From: Pseudophaeobacter sp.
GTDB taxonomy: Bacteria > Pseudomonadota > Alphaproteobacteria > Rhodobacterales > Rhodobacteraceae
Assembly (NCBI GenBank): GCA_027019165.1
Contig: JALUXC010000016.1
Coordinates: 1 to 64,000 of the forward strand
Length of the DNA stretch: 64,000 nucleotides
Direction of reading: 5' to 3'
A model generated the notes under the pieces. That model was not told the origin of the DNA, did no database searches, and saw only the letters and a list, made by a program, of their open reading frames with translations. How positions within the stretch are numbered: the first letter of the stretch is position 1; the number at the start of each line of letters is the position of its first letter. Positions 18,505-26,902 of the stretch are shown here, piece after piece. The translations under genes were made by a program, and so were the position numbers.

Positions 18505-19140
18505 ATGTCATCATCATCCGTTCAGTTCTGGGACAGGATCGCAGAAAAATATGCCCGCAGCCCGGTCGGGGATCCTGCGGCCTATGAGTACACGCTTGAA
18601 AGGGTGCGCAGCTATCTGGGGCCAAAGGATCGCGTCCTTGAACTGGGCTGCGGCACTGGGACAACCGCGTTGCACCTGCGGGATGCGGTCGCGTGCTACA
18701 CGGCCTCTGATGTTGCTCCGGCGATGATCGCCATCGCTCAGCGAAAGAAAGAGGAGGCCAGCGCCGCCAACTTGCGCTTTGTCGTCTCCGATGTGGCGGG
18801 CGCGCCAGAGGAAATCTTTGATGCGGTGATGGGCTTCAACCTGTTTCATCTGGTTGGGGATCTGGACGCGGCCCTCGCACAAGTTCACCGCAGGATCCGG
18901 CCCGGTGGCCTGTTCATCTCCAAGACGCCGTGTCTCAGGGACAGCAAAGGCGCGTTTCGTTTGCTGATGCGCATGATACTCCCGGCGATGCAGCTGGTGG
19001 GCAAGGCGCCGAGCGTGGTGCGCTTTTTGTCGATCAATGACTGGCAGGCGCGGATCGAAGCTGCAGGTTTCGAGATCATTGAGACTGGCAACTACCCCGT
19101 CAGTCCGCCAAGCCGCTTAATCGTGGCGCGGCGGCGGTAG
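18505..19140 (+). CDS. Class I SAM-dependent methyltransferase
   Basis: 211 residues from an ATG with AAGGAG upstream (MSSSSVQFWDRIAEKYARSP). The SAM-binding motif I VLELGCGTGTTALHL and the later FDAVMGFNLFHLV and RIRPGGLFISKTP motifs are those of small-molecule or lipid class I methyltransferases. The substrate is not evident. It is divergent from a LysR regulator, which may control it. Confidence 0.88.
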   Translation: MSSSSVQFWDRIAEKYARSPVGDPAAYEYTLERVRSYLGPKDRVLELGCGTGTTALHLRDAVACYTASDVAPAMIAIAQRKKEEASAANLRFVVSDVAGAPEEIFDAVMGFNLFHLVGDLDAALAQVHRRIRPGGLFISKTPCLRDSKGAFRLLMRMILPAMQLVGKAPSVVRFLSINDWQARIEAAGFEIIETGNYPVSPPSRLIVARRR

Positions 19141-19207
19141 GGCTCCGTGGTCTGGTCCGTTGTTGCGATCCGGTCTAAGCAGGGCAGGACAGCGAACGGA
19201 GGACGAC

Positions 19208-19657
19208 ATGAGTTTGAACGTATATCTCTCAGGGGAAATCCACACTGATTGGCGCGAGCAGATCATTGCCGGGGCAACCGGTCTGGATGTGAGCTTCAAC
19301 AGCCCCGTCACCGATCACGCCGCCAGCGATGACTGCGGTGTGGCGATCCTGGGCAGCGAGGAGAACAAGTATTGGCACGACCACAAGGGCGCCATGGTCA
19401 ATGCGATTCGCACCCGCAAGGGGATCGAGGACGCGGATGTGGTCGTGGTGCGCTTTGGAGAGAAATATCGCCAGTGGAACGCAGCCTTTGATGCGGGCTA
19501 TGCGGCGGCCTTGGGCAAGTCGATCATTGTTCTGAGCCTGCCGGAGCACCAGCATGCCTTGAAAGAAGTGCATGCGGCGGCTCTTGCGGTGGCAGAAGAG
19601 CCGCGACAGGTGGTAGAGATCCTGGCCTATGTGCTGACAGGGAAGCTTCCGGCGTGA
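19208..19657 (+). CDS. YtoQ family protein
   Basis: 149 residues, the family length. MSLNVYLSGEIHTDWREQI and ENKYWHDHKGAMVNAIRTRK are characteristic. The fold is related to nucleoside 2-deoxyribosyltransferases, but no activity is established. Its stop overlaps the GTG start of the next gene, so the two are translationally coupled. Confidence 0.88.
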   Translation: MSLNVYLSGEIHTDWREQIIAGATGLDVSFNSPVTDHAASDDCGVAILGSEENKYWHDHKGAMVNAIRTRKGIEDADVVVVRFGEKYRQWNAAFDAGYAAALGKSIIVLSLPEHQHALKEVHAAALAVAEEPRQVVEILAYVLTGKLPA

Positions 19658-20193
19658 GCGAGGCCGTGATTGAGACAAGCCGCCTGATCCTGCGCCCGCA
19701 CCGGGCAGAGGATTTCCCGGATGTGGCGGCTCTCTGGGCGGACCCTGTGGTGGTGCGCTACATCAGCGGTAGTCCTTCGACGCGTGAAGCCTCATGGGCG
19801 CGGCTGTTGCGGAATATGGGGCATTGGCAGGCGATGGGGTATGGCTATTGGGCTGTGACAGATCGCGAGAGTGGTGTGTTTCTGGGCGAGGTCGGGTTTT
19901 CTGATTTTCGCCGCGACATCGAACCCTGTCTGGATGGTCTCCCGGAGGCAGGATGGGTGCTCGCCCCCAAAGCCCATGGCCGTGGAATTGCAAGTGAGGC
20001 GGTCAGGGCCATGCATGCTTGGGCGGATGCAGAGCGAGACTGGAGCGAAACGGTCTGCATCTTTGATCCTGCACATGTTGTATCGCAAAAAGTGGCCCGG
20101 AAACTGGGCTACGCAGCAAGGGAAATGACAGCGACCTATCAAGGCAAGTCGACGCTTGTGATGGAACGAAAAGCGGTCGGCTCCCGCCCCTGA
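19654..20193 (+). CDS. GNAT-family N-acetyltransferase (RimJ/RimL type)
   Basis: 179 residues. The GTG start lies within the GTGA overlap with ytoQ. Fold motifs include LILRPHRAEDFPDVAALW, FLGEVGFSDF, and the acetyl-CoA loop GWVLAPKAHGRGIASEAV. It probably acetylates an amino group of a protein or small molecule. The last four sense codons (GSRP) and stop lie inside the 5' arm of the structured intergenic element at 20179. Confidence 0.88.
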   Translation: MSEAVIETSRLILRPHRAEDFPDVAALWADPVVVRYISGSPSTREASWARLLRNMGHWQAMGYGYWAVTDRESGVFLGEVGFSDFRRDIEPCLDGLPEAGWVLAPKAHGRGIASEAVRAMHAWADAERDWSETVCIFDPAHVVSQKVARKLGYAAREMTATYQGKSTLVMERKAVGSRP

Positions 20194-20358
20194 GCCTGCG
20201 CCTTTGGCACAGGATACAGCGTTGGGCCGGGCGCCGCGCTGGCGCGCGGCGCGGTTGCGATCTGGAGAAGGGGTGGCGATTAAGACGCTAGCGCCCCGCC
20301 ATGGGCGGGGCGCCTGGCCCAACGGGATGAGGGGTATCGGCCCCGAAGACGGGCGGGA
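20179..20358 (+). repeat. Structured intergenic element B (cloverleaf type)
   Basis: The left arm CTCCCGCCC (20181-20189) pairs with the right arm GGGCGGGAG (20350-20358). Inside, GTTGGGCC (20221-20228) pairs with GGCCCAAC (20316-20323), extended by GGCGCC/GGCGCC, and encloses GCCGCGC/GCGCGGC and GCCCCGCC/GGCGGGGC hairpins. A small hairpin GGGGtatcggCCCC follows the CCCAACGGGA box. The right half matches element D at 51.4 kb. It sits between convergent genes (GNAT and mscS) and overlaps the GNAT stop. Confidence 0.8.
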
Positions 20359-20361
20359 GAC

Positions 20362-21168
20362 TTAGCCGTTTTTCTTGATCTCAACGCTATGCGGGTAGGG
20401 GATCGAGATACCTTCTGCGTCGAAGGCCTCCTTCACACCCTGCGTCATGGCGAATTTGAGTTCCCAATAATCTGACGCTTTGCACCAGATACGCGCCGTA
20501 AGGTCCACAGAACTGTCGCCAAGATTGGTGACGCGAACCCAGGGTTCGGGATCCTTCAGCACCCGGGCATCCGCAGTCGCTTGCTGCAGGATGATCTCCT
20601 TGGCCTTGTCGGCGCTGTCGCCATAGTCGATCCCAAAGACCAGATCGACACGGCGCGTATCATGTGCCGAGTAGTTGGTGATAATGGACCCCCAGGCCTG
20701 CCCATTGGGGATGATGATCTGAACATTGTCGGCTGTCGCGAGTTCGGTCACGAAGAGATTGAGATCCTTCACGGTGCCCGAGGTGCCGCCGATATCGACA
20801 AACTGACCCAGCTTGTAGGGCCGGAACAGCACCAGCATGAACCCTGCTGCAAGGTCACTCAGCGTGCCTTGCAACGCCAGGCCAATCGCCAGAGTGGCTG
20901 CACCCAGCATGGCGACGAGGCTGGTGGCCTCAATCCCAAAGATCCCCAGAACAGCGACCAGAACCACCGCCAGCAATGCCCAGCGAATGATGCTTGCGGC
21001 AAAATTGCCCAAGGTCGGGTCAATTTGCGGGGTTTTGTTGATGCGGCTTCGAACAACGCTGCTGATCATCCCGGCGGCTATCCAGCCGATGATCAGAACA
21101 ATCAGCGCCTTGCCTGCGCTCAGCACCAGCGGCCATAGTGCGCCGAGCTGTTCAATCATGTCTTCCAT
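20362..21168 (-). CDS. Small-conductance mechanosensitive channel (MscS family)
   Basis: 268 residues from the ATG at 21168 (MEDMIEQLGALWPL); an upstream in-frame ATG at 21195 would add 9 charged residues. Three N-terminal membrane helices are followed by the pore helix region (GLALQGTLSDLAAGFMLVLF) and the beta domain with FVDIGGTSGTVKDL and IPNGQAWGSIITNYS, the MscS signature. The length is close to E. coli MscS. It releases solutes on hypo-osmotic shock through the inner membrane. Confidence 0.93.
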   Translation of the reverse strand: MEDMIEQLGALWPLVLSAGKALIVLIIGWIAAGMISSVVRSRINKTPQIDPTLGNFAASIIRWALLAVVLVAVLGIFGIEATSLVAMLGAATLAIGLALQGTLSDLAAGFMLVLFRPYKLGQFVDIGGTSGTVKDLNLFVTELATADNVQIIIPNGQAWGSIITNYSAHDTRRVDLVFGIDYGDSADKAKEIILQQATADARVLKDPEPWVRVTNLGDSSVDLTARIWCKASDYWELKFAMTQGVKEAFDAEGISIPYPHSVEIKKNG

Positions 21169-21387
21169 ATCTATTCGGTCCTTCTTCTGGGCCATGTACA
21201 GTTGTCGCCGCTGCCGCGGCGCCGGGGCGATCGCCGCTGGAGCAAGCGGGGGGCGTGAAATGCCATGACGAGCGGCTGCTGCGCGGAGTCTACTCTTAAG
21301 GTTCTGTTAATTCATAGGGGAAAACCCATACGGATTGCGCATGTGCGCCCGGCTTGGTTGTTTGGCCGATTTGGCGGCGGCTCAATA

Positions 21388-21420
21388 GGAAAAGGCCGCA
21401 GATCCAGATGGATCTGCGGC
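21388..21420 (-). terminator. Intrinsic terminator downstream of ald
   Basis: GCCGCAGATCC (21395-21405) and GGATCTGCGGC (21410-21420) form a perfect 11-bp stem with a 4-base loop. Read on the minus strand it is followed by CTTTTCC. It lies about 75 bases past the ald stop. Confidence 0.85.
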
Positions 21421-21493
21421 AAGGTTTGAGTGTGCCGATTGGCGGTTGCTCCGCCAGGGTTTTGTTGGCCGTGGCCAGACGAGGGAGGTGCCG

Positions 21494-22612
21494 TCAGGAC
21501 TTCAGCGCCACAGCGGGGGAAATCACGTCAATGCCGAGCGCTTTACCAACCGCATAATAGGTCAGCTTTCCAGCGTGAACATTGAGGCCGTTCAGAAGAT
21601 GCGGATCATCCTGGCAGGCTTGCTTCCAACCCTTGTCTGCAAGAGCCAGGAGGAAGGGAAGCGTTGCATTGCCAAGCGCCTGGGTCGAGGTGCGCGCAAC
21701 CGCACCCGGCATGTTGGCCACGCAGTAGTGCATAACGCCATCGACCTCGTAGATCGGGTCCGCATGGGTGGTCGCCTTGGAGGTTTCAAAACAGCCTCCC
21801 TGATCGATGGCCACATCCACCAGCGCGGCGCCGGGTTTCATGTCGCTGAGCTGCGCACGAGACACCAGCTTGGGCGCGGCGGCGCCGGGTACCAGAACCG
21901 CCCCGATCACCATATCGGCCTCACGCACCAGTTCGGCGGTGGCGGCAGCGGTGGAATAGCGGGTCTGGAAGGTGTCTCCAAAGACATCGTCAAGATACCG
22001 CAGACGTTGCAACGAGCGGTCCAGAACGGTCACGTCACTTCCCATACCCGCAGCGATCCGGGCGGCGTGGGTCCCGACGACGCCGCCGCCGATCACCACG
22101 ACTTTGGCCGGAGCAACGCCGGGAACGCCGCCCATCAGAACGCCGCGCCCACCGTTGGCCTTTTGCAGCGTCCAGGCGCCGACCTGAGGTGCAAGACGAC
22201 CGGCGACCTCGGACATGGGAGCCAAGAGTGGCAGGCCGCCGTGGCTGTCGGTCACCGTTTCATATGCGATTGCAGTACAGCCCGATGCCAGAAGGTCATG
22301 AGTCTGCTCAGGATCCGGCGCCAGGTGCAGGTAGGTGAACAAGAGCTGCCCTTCGCGCAGCATCTTGCGTTCGACTGCCTGAGGCTCTTTGACCTTGACG
22401 ATCATGTCGGCAGTGGCAAAGATTTCTTCGGCGGTATCGATCAGGACAGCGCCAACCGCTTCGTAGGCTGCATCGCTGTAGCCAGCCCCGGTGCCCGCTC
22501 CACTTTGGATCAGCACCTCATGGCCATGGACGATTGCTTCGTGCGCGGCATCGGGCGTCATGCCGACGCGAAATTCCTGGGGTTTGATTTCAGTGGGGCA
22601 TCCGATTTTCAT
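21494..22612 (-). CDS. ald: Alanine dehydrogenase
   Basis: 372 residues beginning [20 protein letters not shown], with GGAGG upstream. It interconverts L-alanine and pyruvate plus ammonia using NAD. Substrate-site residues lie in the N-terminal half ([17 protein letters not shown]), and the Rossmann motif [20 protein letters not shown] and the late [15 protein letters not shown] are all present. It is divergent from an Lrp/AsnC regulator, the classic ald/aldR arrangement, so alanine induction is likely. Confidence 0.96.
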   Translation of the reverse strand: MKIGCPTEIKPQEFRVGMTPDAAHEAIVHGHEVLIQSGAGTGAGYSDAAYEAVGAVLIDTAEEIFATADMIVKVKEPQAVERKMLREGQLLFTYLHLAPDPEQTHDLLASGCTAIAYETVTDSHGGLPLLAPMSEVAGRLAPQVGAWTLQKANGGRGVLMGGVPGVAPAKVVVIGGGVVGTHAARIAAGMGSDVTVLDRSLQRLRYLDDVFGDTFQTRYSTAAATAELVREADMVIGAVLVPGAAAPKLVSRAQLSDMKPGAALVDVAIDQGGCFETSKATTHADPIYEVDGVMHYCVANMPGAVARTSTQALGNATLPFLLALADKGWKQACQDDPHLLNGLNVHAGKLTYYAVGKALGIDVISPAVALKS

Positions 22613-22694
22613 GCTGTATCCTCCCTGATGCATAGCCAGAGTATGCTTGCCCTCACGGAAGGTGCTGCTTTTTTGGGTGAAATAAGAAGGTGCA

Positions 22695-22746
22695 CTTCGA
22701 AGAATGTTCGACTATTTGCGAGAAACGTGCAGAGGGCTTCGAAGAA
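22695..22746. promoter_or_regulatory. Twin CTTCGAAGAA repeats between ald and its regulator
   Basis: CTTCGAAGAA occurs exactly at 22695-22704 and 22737-22746. Each contains the palindrome CTTCGAAG, and they are 42 bases apart (four helical turns). The second copy abuts the regulator ATG. Lrp/AsnC proteins bind phased sites as oligomers, so these are candidate operator sites; binding is inferred. Confidence 0.5.
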
Positions 22747-23205
22747 ATGTCACTTGATTCGACGGATCGTCGCATTCTCCAGGTGCTGCAACGGCAGGGC
22801 CGAATATCAAACGCTGATCTGAGCGAGCAGGTGAACCTGTCGGCATCGGCCTGTCACCGTCGTGTACAGCGGCTCGAGACTGATGGCTACATAAAGAACT
22901 ATGTGGCCTTGCTGGACGCCCGAAAACTGAGCGTGCCGACCACGGTCTTTGTGGAAATCACCCTGCAGGGGCAGGCGGACGAGCTACTGGATGCCTTTGA
23001 AAAGGCCGTGGCCCGGATTCCGGATGTGCTGGAATGTCACCTGATGGCGGGCACCGCAGACTACATCCTGAAGGTGGTGGCCGAGAATACCGAGGATTTT
23101 GCGCGTATCCATCGCCAGCATCTGACGCGCTTGCCGGGGGTTGCTCAGATGCAGTCAAGCTTTGCCCTGCGCACCGTTTTCAAGACTACGGCGCTGCCGG
23201 TCTGA
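22747..23205 (+). CDS. Lrp/AsnC-family regulator, likely AldR type
   Basis: 152 residues from the ATG at 22747 (MSLDSTDRRILQVLQRQGRI), the family length. It has an N-terminal helix-turn-helix (ISNADLSEQVNLSASACHRRVQRLE) and a C-terminal RAM/ACT-like ligand domain (ECHLMAGTADYILKVV). Divergent placement from ald and the phased repeats in the spacer suggest alanine-responsive control of ald. Confidence 0.92.
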   Translation: MSLDSTDRRILQVLQRQGRISNADLSEQVNLSASACHRRVQRLETDGYIKNYVALLDARKLSVPTTVFVEITLQGQADELLDAFEKAVARIPDVLECHLMAGTADYILKVVAENTEDFARIHRQHLTRLPGVAQMQSSFALRTVFKTTALPV

Positions 23206-23218
23206 TCCGATAGCAGAT

Positions 23219-23352
23219 CGCGCTCCCGCCCGTCAGCGGCCTTTTGTCAAAAGACCACTTCCCGTTGGGCATAGCAGCGCGCTATGCGCGCTGCTATGCC
23301 CAAGGCCGCCAAGAGGGGCCGACGCAGTCGGCGCATCTGCGGGCGCGGGAGG
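23219..23352 (-). repeat. Structured intergenic element E (cloverleaf type)
   Basis: Read on the minus strand it runs CTCCCGCGCCCGCAG, a small hairpin GCCGACtgcGTCGGC, TTGGCGGCC, an 18-bp perfect hairpin (23265-23282 with 23286-23303), CGGGAAGTGGT, a CTTTT/AAAAG hairpin, then GACGGGCGGGAG. Ends and inter-hairpin segments match element D at 51.4 kb almost base for base, while the hairpin stems are unrelated in sequence. It lies between the Lrp/AsnC gene and the GMC oxidoreductase. Confidence 0.85.
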
Positions 23353-23454
23353 ACCTGGCGCAATTTCGGATGGCATCTGTTTTTATATGTCTTACATTTC
23401 CCGCCTGCTTCTGCTTCAACAGGGGAAACAACTGAATGATGCGGGAGCAGGGAC

Positions 23455-25044
23455 ATGCAATTTGACTACATCATCGTGGGCGCCGGGAGTGCAGGATGTG
23501 TTCTGGCCAAGCGGCTGAGCGAAGGTGGTCATCGGGTATTGCTGCTGGAAGCGGGAGGGCGCGACAATTATCATTGGGTGCATATCCCGATGGGGTACCT
23601 CTATTGCATCAACAACCCGCGCACAGACTGGATGTATCGCACCGAGGCCGATCCAGGGCTGAATGGGCGCGCGTTGATCTATCCGCGCGGCAAGGTGCTT
23701 GGGGGCTGCTCTTCGATCAACGGGATGCTCTACCTGCGCGGACAGGCTGCCGACTATGACGGCTGGCGCCAAAGGGGCCTCATGGGCTGGGGCTGGGACG
23801 ATGTGCTGCACTATTTCAAAAAATCTGAGGATTACGTCGAGGGCGCCTCAGAGATGCACGGGGCAGGCGGTGAATGGCGCGTCGAAAACCAGCGCCTGCA
23901 CTGGGACGTGCTCGATGATTGGATGGAAGCCGCATCCGCCTGGGGCCTGCCCAAGGTCACGGATTTCAACACCGGCAACAATGAAGGCGTCGGTTACTTC
24001 CGCGTCAATCAGCGCGGGGGCTGGCGGATGAATACGGCCAAGGCGTTTCTGCGCACCGCGACAGGGCAGGGGTTGAAGGTTGAAACCCAGGCGCACACCC
24101 GGCGGATTCTGATTGAGGGGGGCCGCGCAGTCGGTGTTGAGTACCAGAAAGGCGGCGAGTTATGCTCTGCGCGCGCCAATGGTGAGGTGATCCTGTCGGC
24201 GGGCGCTATCAACAGCCCCCAGATCCTGCAGCTGTCGGGCTTTGGCCCCGGAGCACTGTTGCAGGAGCACGGTATCGAAGTGCTGCGAGATATGCCGCAC
24301 GTCGGCGCCAACCTGCAGGACCATTTGCAATTGCGCTGCGCTTGGCGCCTGGAGCGGGGTCATACGCTTAATACGCTTGCGAATTCCGTGATCGGAAAAG
24401 CCAAGATTGGCCTTGAATATGCCCTCAAGCGCTCAGGCCCGATGTCCATGGCCCCTAGTCAACTCGGCGCATTTTCCCGGTCTCGTCCCGATCTGGAAAC
24501 GCCTGATCTCGAATATCACGTTCAGCCCCTGACGCTTGAGGCCTTTGGCCAGCCTCTGCATGATTTTCCGGGGCTGACGGCCAGCGTTTGCAATCTGCGA
24601 CCAGAAAGCCGGGGGCGGGTGGAGATCACCTCTGCCGACCCGCTGGCAGCGCCCAGTATCCAGCCCAATTATCTTTCGACCGAAGGGGATCGGCAGGTTG
24701 CCGCGGCCGCGATCCGTCAGGCGCGAGCCATCATGGCGCAGGCACCGATGCAGAGCTATGCTCCCCAAGAGATGAAACCTGGCATCACGTCAGACGATGA
24801 GAAGGACTTGATGCGGGCTGCCGGAGACATCGGAACAACGATTTTCCACCCGACGTGCACGGTCCATATGGGAGCAGATGAAACAGCGCCGCTGGATCCT
24901 GAGCTGCGTCTGCGCGGCGTGGATGCCTTGCGTGTCGTCGATGCCAGCGTCATGCCAAGCATCACAAGCGGCAACACCAATGCGCCGACGATCATGATCG
25001 CCGAAAAGGCATCTGACATGATTTTGGCATCGGCCCGGGGCTGA
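23455..25044 (+). CDS. GMC-family FAD-dependent oxidoreductase (choline/alcohol dehydrogenase type)
   Basis: 529 residues. The N-terminal FAD-binding motif YIIVGAGSAGCVLAKRL, the GMC signature GKVLGGCSSINGMLYLRG, and the C-terminal active-site region HPTCTVHMG with SGNTNAPTIMIAEKASD are all present. It oxidises a primary alcohol to an aldehyde. No betaine genes are adjacent, so choline is not assured as substrate. It starts about 100 bases downstream of structured element E. Confidence 0.9.
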   Translation: MQFDYIIVGAGSAGCVLAKRLSEGGHRVLLLEAGGRDNYHWVHIPMGYLYCINNPRTDWMYRTEADPGLNGRALIYPRGKVLGGCSSINGMLYLRGQAADYDGWRQRGLMGWGWDDVLHYFKKSEDYVEGASEMHGAGGEWRVENQRLHWDVLDDWMEAASAWGLPKVTDFNTGNNEGVGYFRVNQRGGWRMNTAKAFLRTATGQGLKVETQAHTRRILIEGGRAVGVEYQKGGELCSARANGEVILSAGAINSPQILQLSGFGPGALLQEHGIEVLRDMPHVGANLQDHLQLRCAWRLERGHTLNTLANSVIGKAKIGLEYALKRSGPMSMAPSQLGAFSRSRPDLETPDLEYHVQPLTLEAFGQPLHDFPGLTASVCNLRPESRGRVEITSADPLAAPSIQPNYLSTEGDRQVAAAAIRQARAIMAQAPMQSYAPQEMKPGITSDDEKDLMRAAGDIGTTIFHPTCTVHMGADETAPLDPELRLRGVDALRVVDASVMPSITSGNTNAPTIMIAEKASDMILASARG

Positions 25045-25261
25045 GGGCGCGACAAATCCCGCTACCAGTGCTTTTGCGCTTGCAGGCAATGGTGATTTTC
25101 GCTTCCCTTGTGCAAGGCAACTGGTCTTTGCGTTTTAGATAGGCCGACGGGTGCGAACCTGCATATTGGCGACCAGGCTGCGCGGTCAAATGTGACATCA
25201 AACGATCACATCTACCGGCTATGGCTGCAACGCAGATCACTAGACTACAAGGAGCAGCACT

Positions 25262-26179
25262 GTGACCGGCGACAAGGAACCTGATTCATTCGATTGGCTG
25301 GATGCCGAACTTCAGGACACGCTGGACGAGGATTTCGAGATCGAATTCGCCGAGCCCATGCTATCCATGGAGCTGCGTAAGATTTATCGCTCGCAACACC
25401 CCGAGATGCTGGACCGGAAGGTCTATTTCCGCAATCTGCTGCGTCTGCAGGCCGAGTTGATCAAGCTTCAGGACTGGGTGCAGCACAGCGGCGCCAAGGT
25501 CTGCATTCTGTTCGAAGGGCGCGACAGTGCGGGCAAAGGAGGCGTGATCAAGCGGATCACTCAGCGCCTCAATCCCCGCGTCGCCCGTGTTGTGGCGCTG
25601 CCAGCGCCGTCGCGGCGGGAACAAAGCCAGTGGTATTTTCAGCGTTACGTGCCGCATCTGCCCGCGGCAGGGGAGATCGTGCTCTTCGACCGTTCCTGGT
25701 ACAACCGCGCCGGGGTTGAGCGGGTCATGGGCTTTGCCAGCGATGATCAGGTCGAACAGTTCTTTCAGGACGTTCCCGAATTTGAACGCATGTTGGTGCG
25801 TTCCGGGATCATTCTGCTGAAATACTGGTTCTCGATCACAGACGAAGAACAGCAGTTGCGGTTCATGATGCGCATTCACGATCCGATGAAGCAGTGGAAG
25901 CTGTCACCTATGGACCTGGAAAGTCGTATCCGCTGGGAACAATACACCAAAGCAAAGGAAGACATGTTCGAACGCACGAACATCCCTGAGGCGCCCTGGT
26001 ACATCGTCGAGGGCAACGACAAGAAGCGGGAGCGGCTCAATTGTATCGAACACCTGTTGACCAAGGTGCCCTACGAAGAAGTGCCGCAGGAAAAGGTCTC
26101 CCTTCCAGACCGCGAATACAACCCGGACTACGAGCGCCGTGTGTTGCCCGATGAGCTATACGTGCCGAAGATCTACTGA
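25262..26179 (+). CDS. ppk2: Polyphosphate kinase 2
   Basis: 305 residues from a GTG with AAGGAG upstream. It is a P-loop kinase: Walker A FEGRDSAGKGG (85-94) and lid/Walker B region LFDRSWYNRAGVERVMGF, followed by the helical lid and RIRWEQYTKAKEDMF. Single-domain PPK2 enzymes of this length mainly phosphorylate NDPs or NMPs with polyphosphate. The acidic N-terminal 35 residues are typical. It is convergent with a MarR gene, with element C between. Confidence 0.94.
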   Translation: MTGDKEPDSFDWLDAELQDTLDEDFEIEFAEPMLSMELRKIYRSQHPEMLDRKVYFRNLLRLQAELIKLQDWVQHSGAKVCILFEGRDSAGKGGVIKRITQRLNPRVARVVALPAPSRREQSQWYFQRYVPHLPAAGEIVLFDRSWYNRAGVERVMGFASDDQVEQFFQDVPEFERMLVRSGIILLKYWFSITDEEQQLRFMMRIHDPMKQWKLSPMDLESRIRWEQYTKAKEDMFERTNIPEAPWYIVEGNDKKRERLNCIEHLLTKVPYEEVPQEKVSLPDREYNPDYERRVLPDELYVPKIY

Positions 26180-26199
26180 GGCTTTTCTGGGCAAGCGAG

Positions 26200-26286
26200 G
26201 GCGCTCCCGCCGGTTTTGGCGCAGCCTCTCGGCTGCACCTCCTCCGTTGGGCCCGGCGCCGCGCGATGCGCGGCGTGCGCCCGCCT
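26200..26286 (-). repeat. Structured intergenic element C (partial cloverleaf type)
   Basis: On the minus strand: a GC-rich hairpin around GCGCatcGCGC, then GGGCCCAACGGAGGAGGT, a hairpin GCAGCCgagaGGCTGC (26221-26236), then CCGGCGGGAGCGCCC. This matches the 3' half of elements B, D and E, including the GCCCAACGG box and CGGGAG end. The 5' arm is short or missing. It lies between the convergent ppk2 and marR genes. Confidence 0.75.
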
Positions 26287-26291
26287 AACCG

Positions 26292-26816
26292 TCATGACCT
26301 GATGCCGAGTTCTTCTGAATCCTCTGCAATATTCTTCAGAAACCGTTGCAGGTATCCGGCAAAGGCATCCAGATCCTCTGGCGAGAACCCTTTGAGAAGA
26401 GCGCGTTGCCGATCCAGCGCACGCGGCAACATCCGGGCGTGAAGGGCGTGGCCCTCGTCTGTCAGAAACCAGGACTTTCGGCGTTCGTCCCCGCCAAGAA
26501 CCTTTGCCTGTGCAAGGCCGGCCTGTTCCATGCGCTGCAACGCGCGGCTGACGGCGGCCTTGTCGATGCCGGTCGTGCGGGCTGCATGACCAACCGAGCA
26601 GCCGGGATCGCGTGTCAGCATGACCAGCATGCGCCAGTCCATAACGCCAATCCCGAACTCCTCCTGATAGGCGCGTGCCGAGTTTCTCGTCAGCCGGTTG
26701 CCTGCAAATGTCACCGTCACCACAGGGCTGCGATCAAAGTCCAGCGTTGGGGCCGCAGGACTGGCGTCACTTCCATCCGGCAGGGCCAGGAACATTTCAT
26801 CCGTCAGGTCACTCAT
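26292..26816 (-). CDS. MarR-family transcriptional regulator
   Basis: 174 residues from the ATG at 26816 (MSDLTDEMFLALPDGSD). It has a winged helix-turn-helix (CSVGHAARTTGIDKAAVSRALQRME) and the wing motif GGDERRKSWFLTDEG. No good Shine-Dalgarno site is visible, so the start is approximate. It is divergent from the P450 gene, with a perfect palindrome in the spacer, consistent with autoregulation and repression of the P450. Confidence 0.88.
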   Translation of the reverse strand: MSDLTDEMFLALPDGSDASPAAPTLDFDRSPVVTVTFAGNRLTRNSARAYQEEFGIGVMDWRMLVMLTRDPGCSVGHAARTTGIDKAAVSRALQRMEQAGLAQAKVLGGDERRKSWFLTDEGHALHARMLPRALDRQRALLKGFSPEDLDAFAGYLQRFLKNIAEDSEELGIRS

Positions 26817-26836
26817 ATCTGCAGAATAGAGGAAAC

Positions 26837-26849
26837 GTGTTGACAACAC
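26837..26849. promoter_or_regulatory. GTGTTGACAACAC palindrome, candidate MarR operator
   Basis: A perfect 13-base palindrome (GTGTTG, A, CAACAC) lies 21 bases upstream of the marR start and 54 bases before the P450 start. MarR dimers bind such inverted repeats in divergent promoters. The embedded TTGACA may also serve as a -35 element for the P450. Confidence 0.6.
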
Positions 26850-26902
26850 AACAGTGTGGACCCAGTCTTCCCGCTGTGCGGCAAAGAAAGGAAGGGGGCA
26901 AG

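Noticed and set aside
21446-22822. 458-codon open frame opposite ald
   Set aside because: Shadow of alanine dehydrogenase. It also crosses the ald promoter and the start of the divergent Lrp/AsnC gene.
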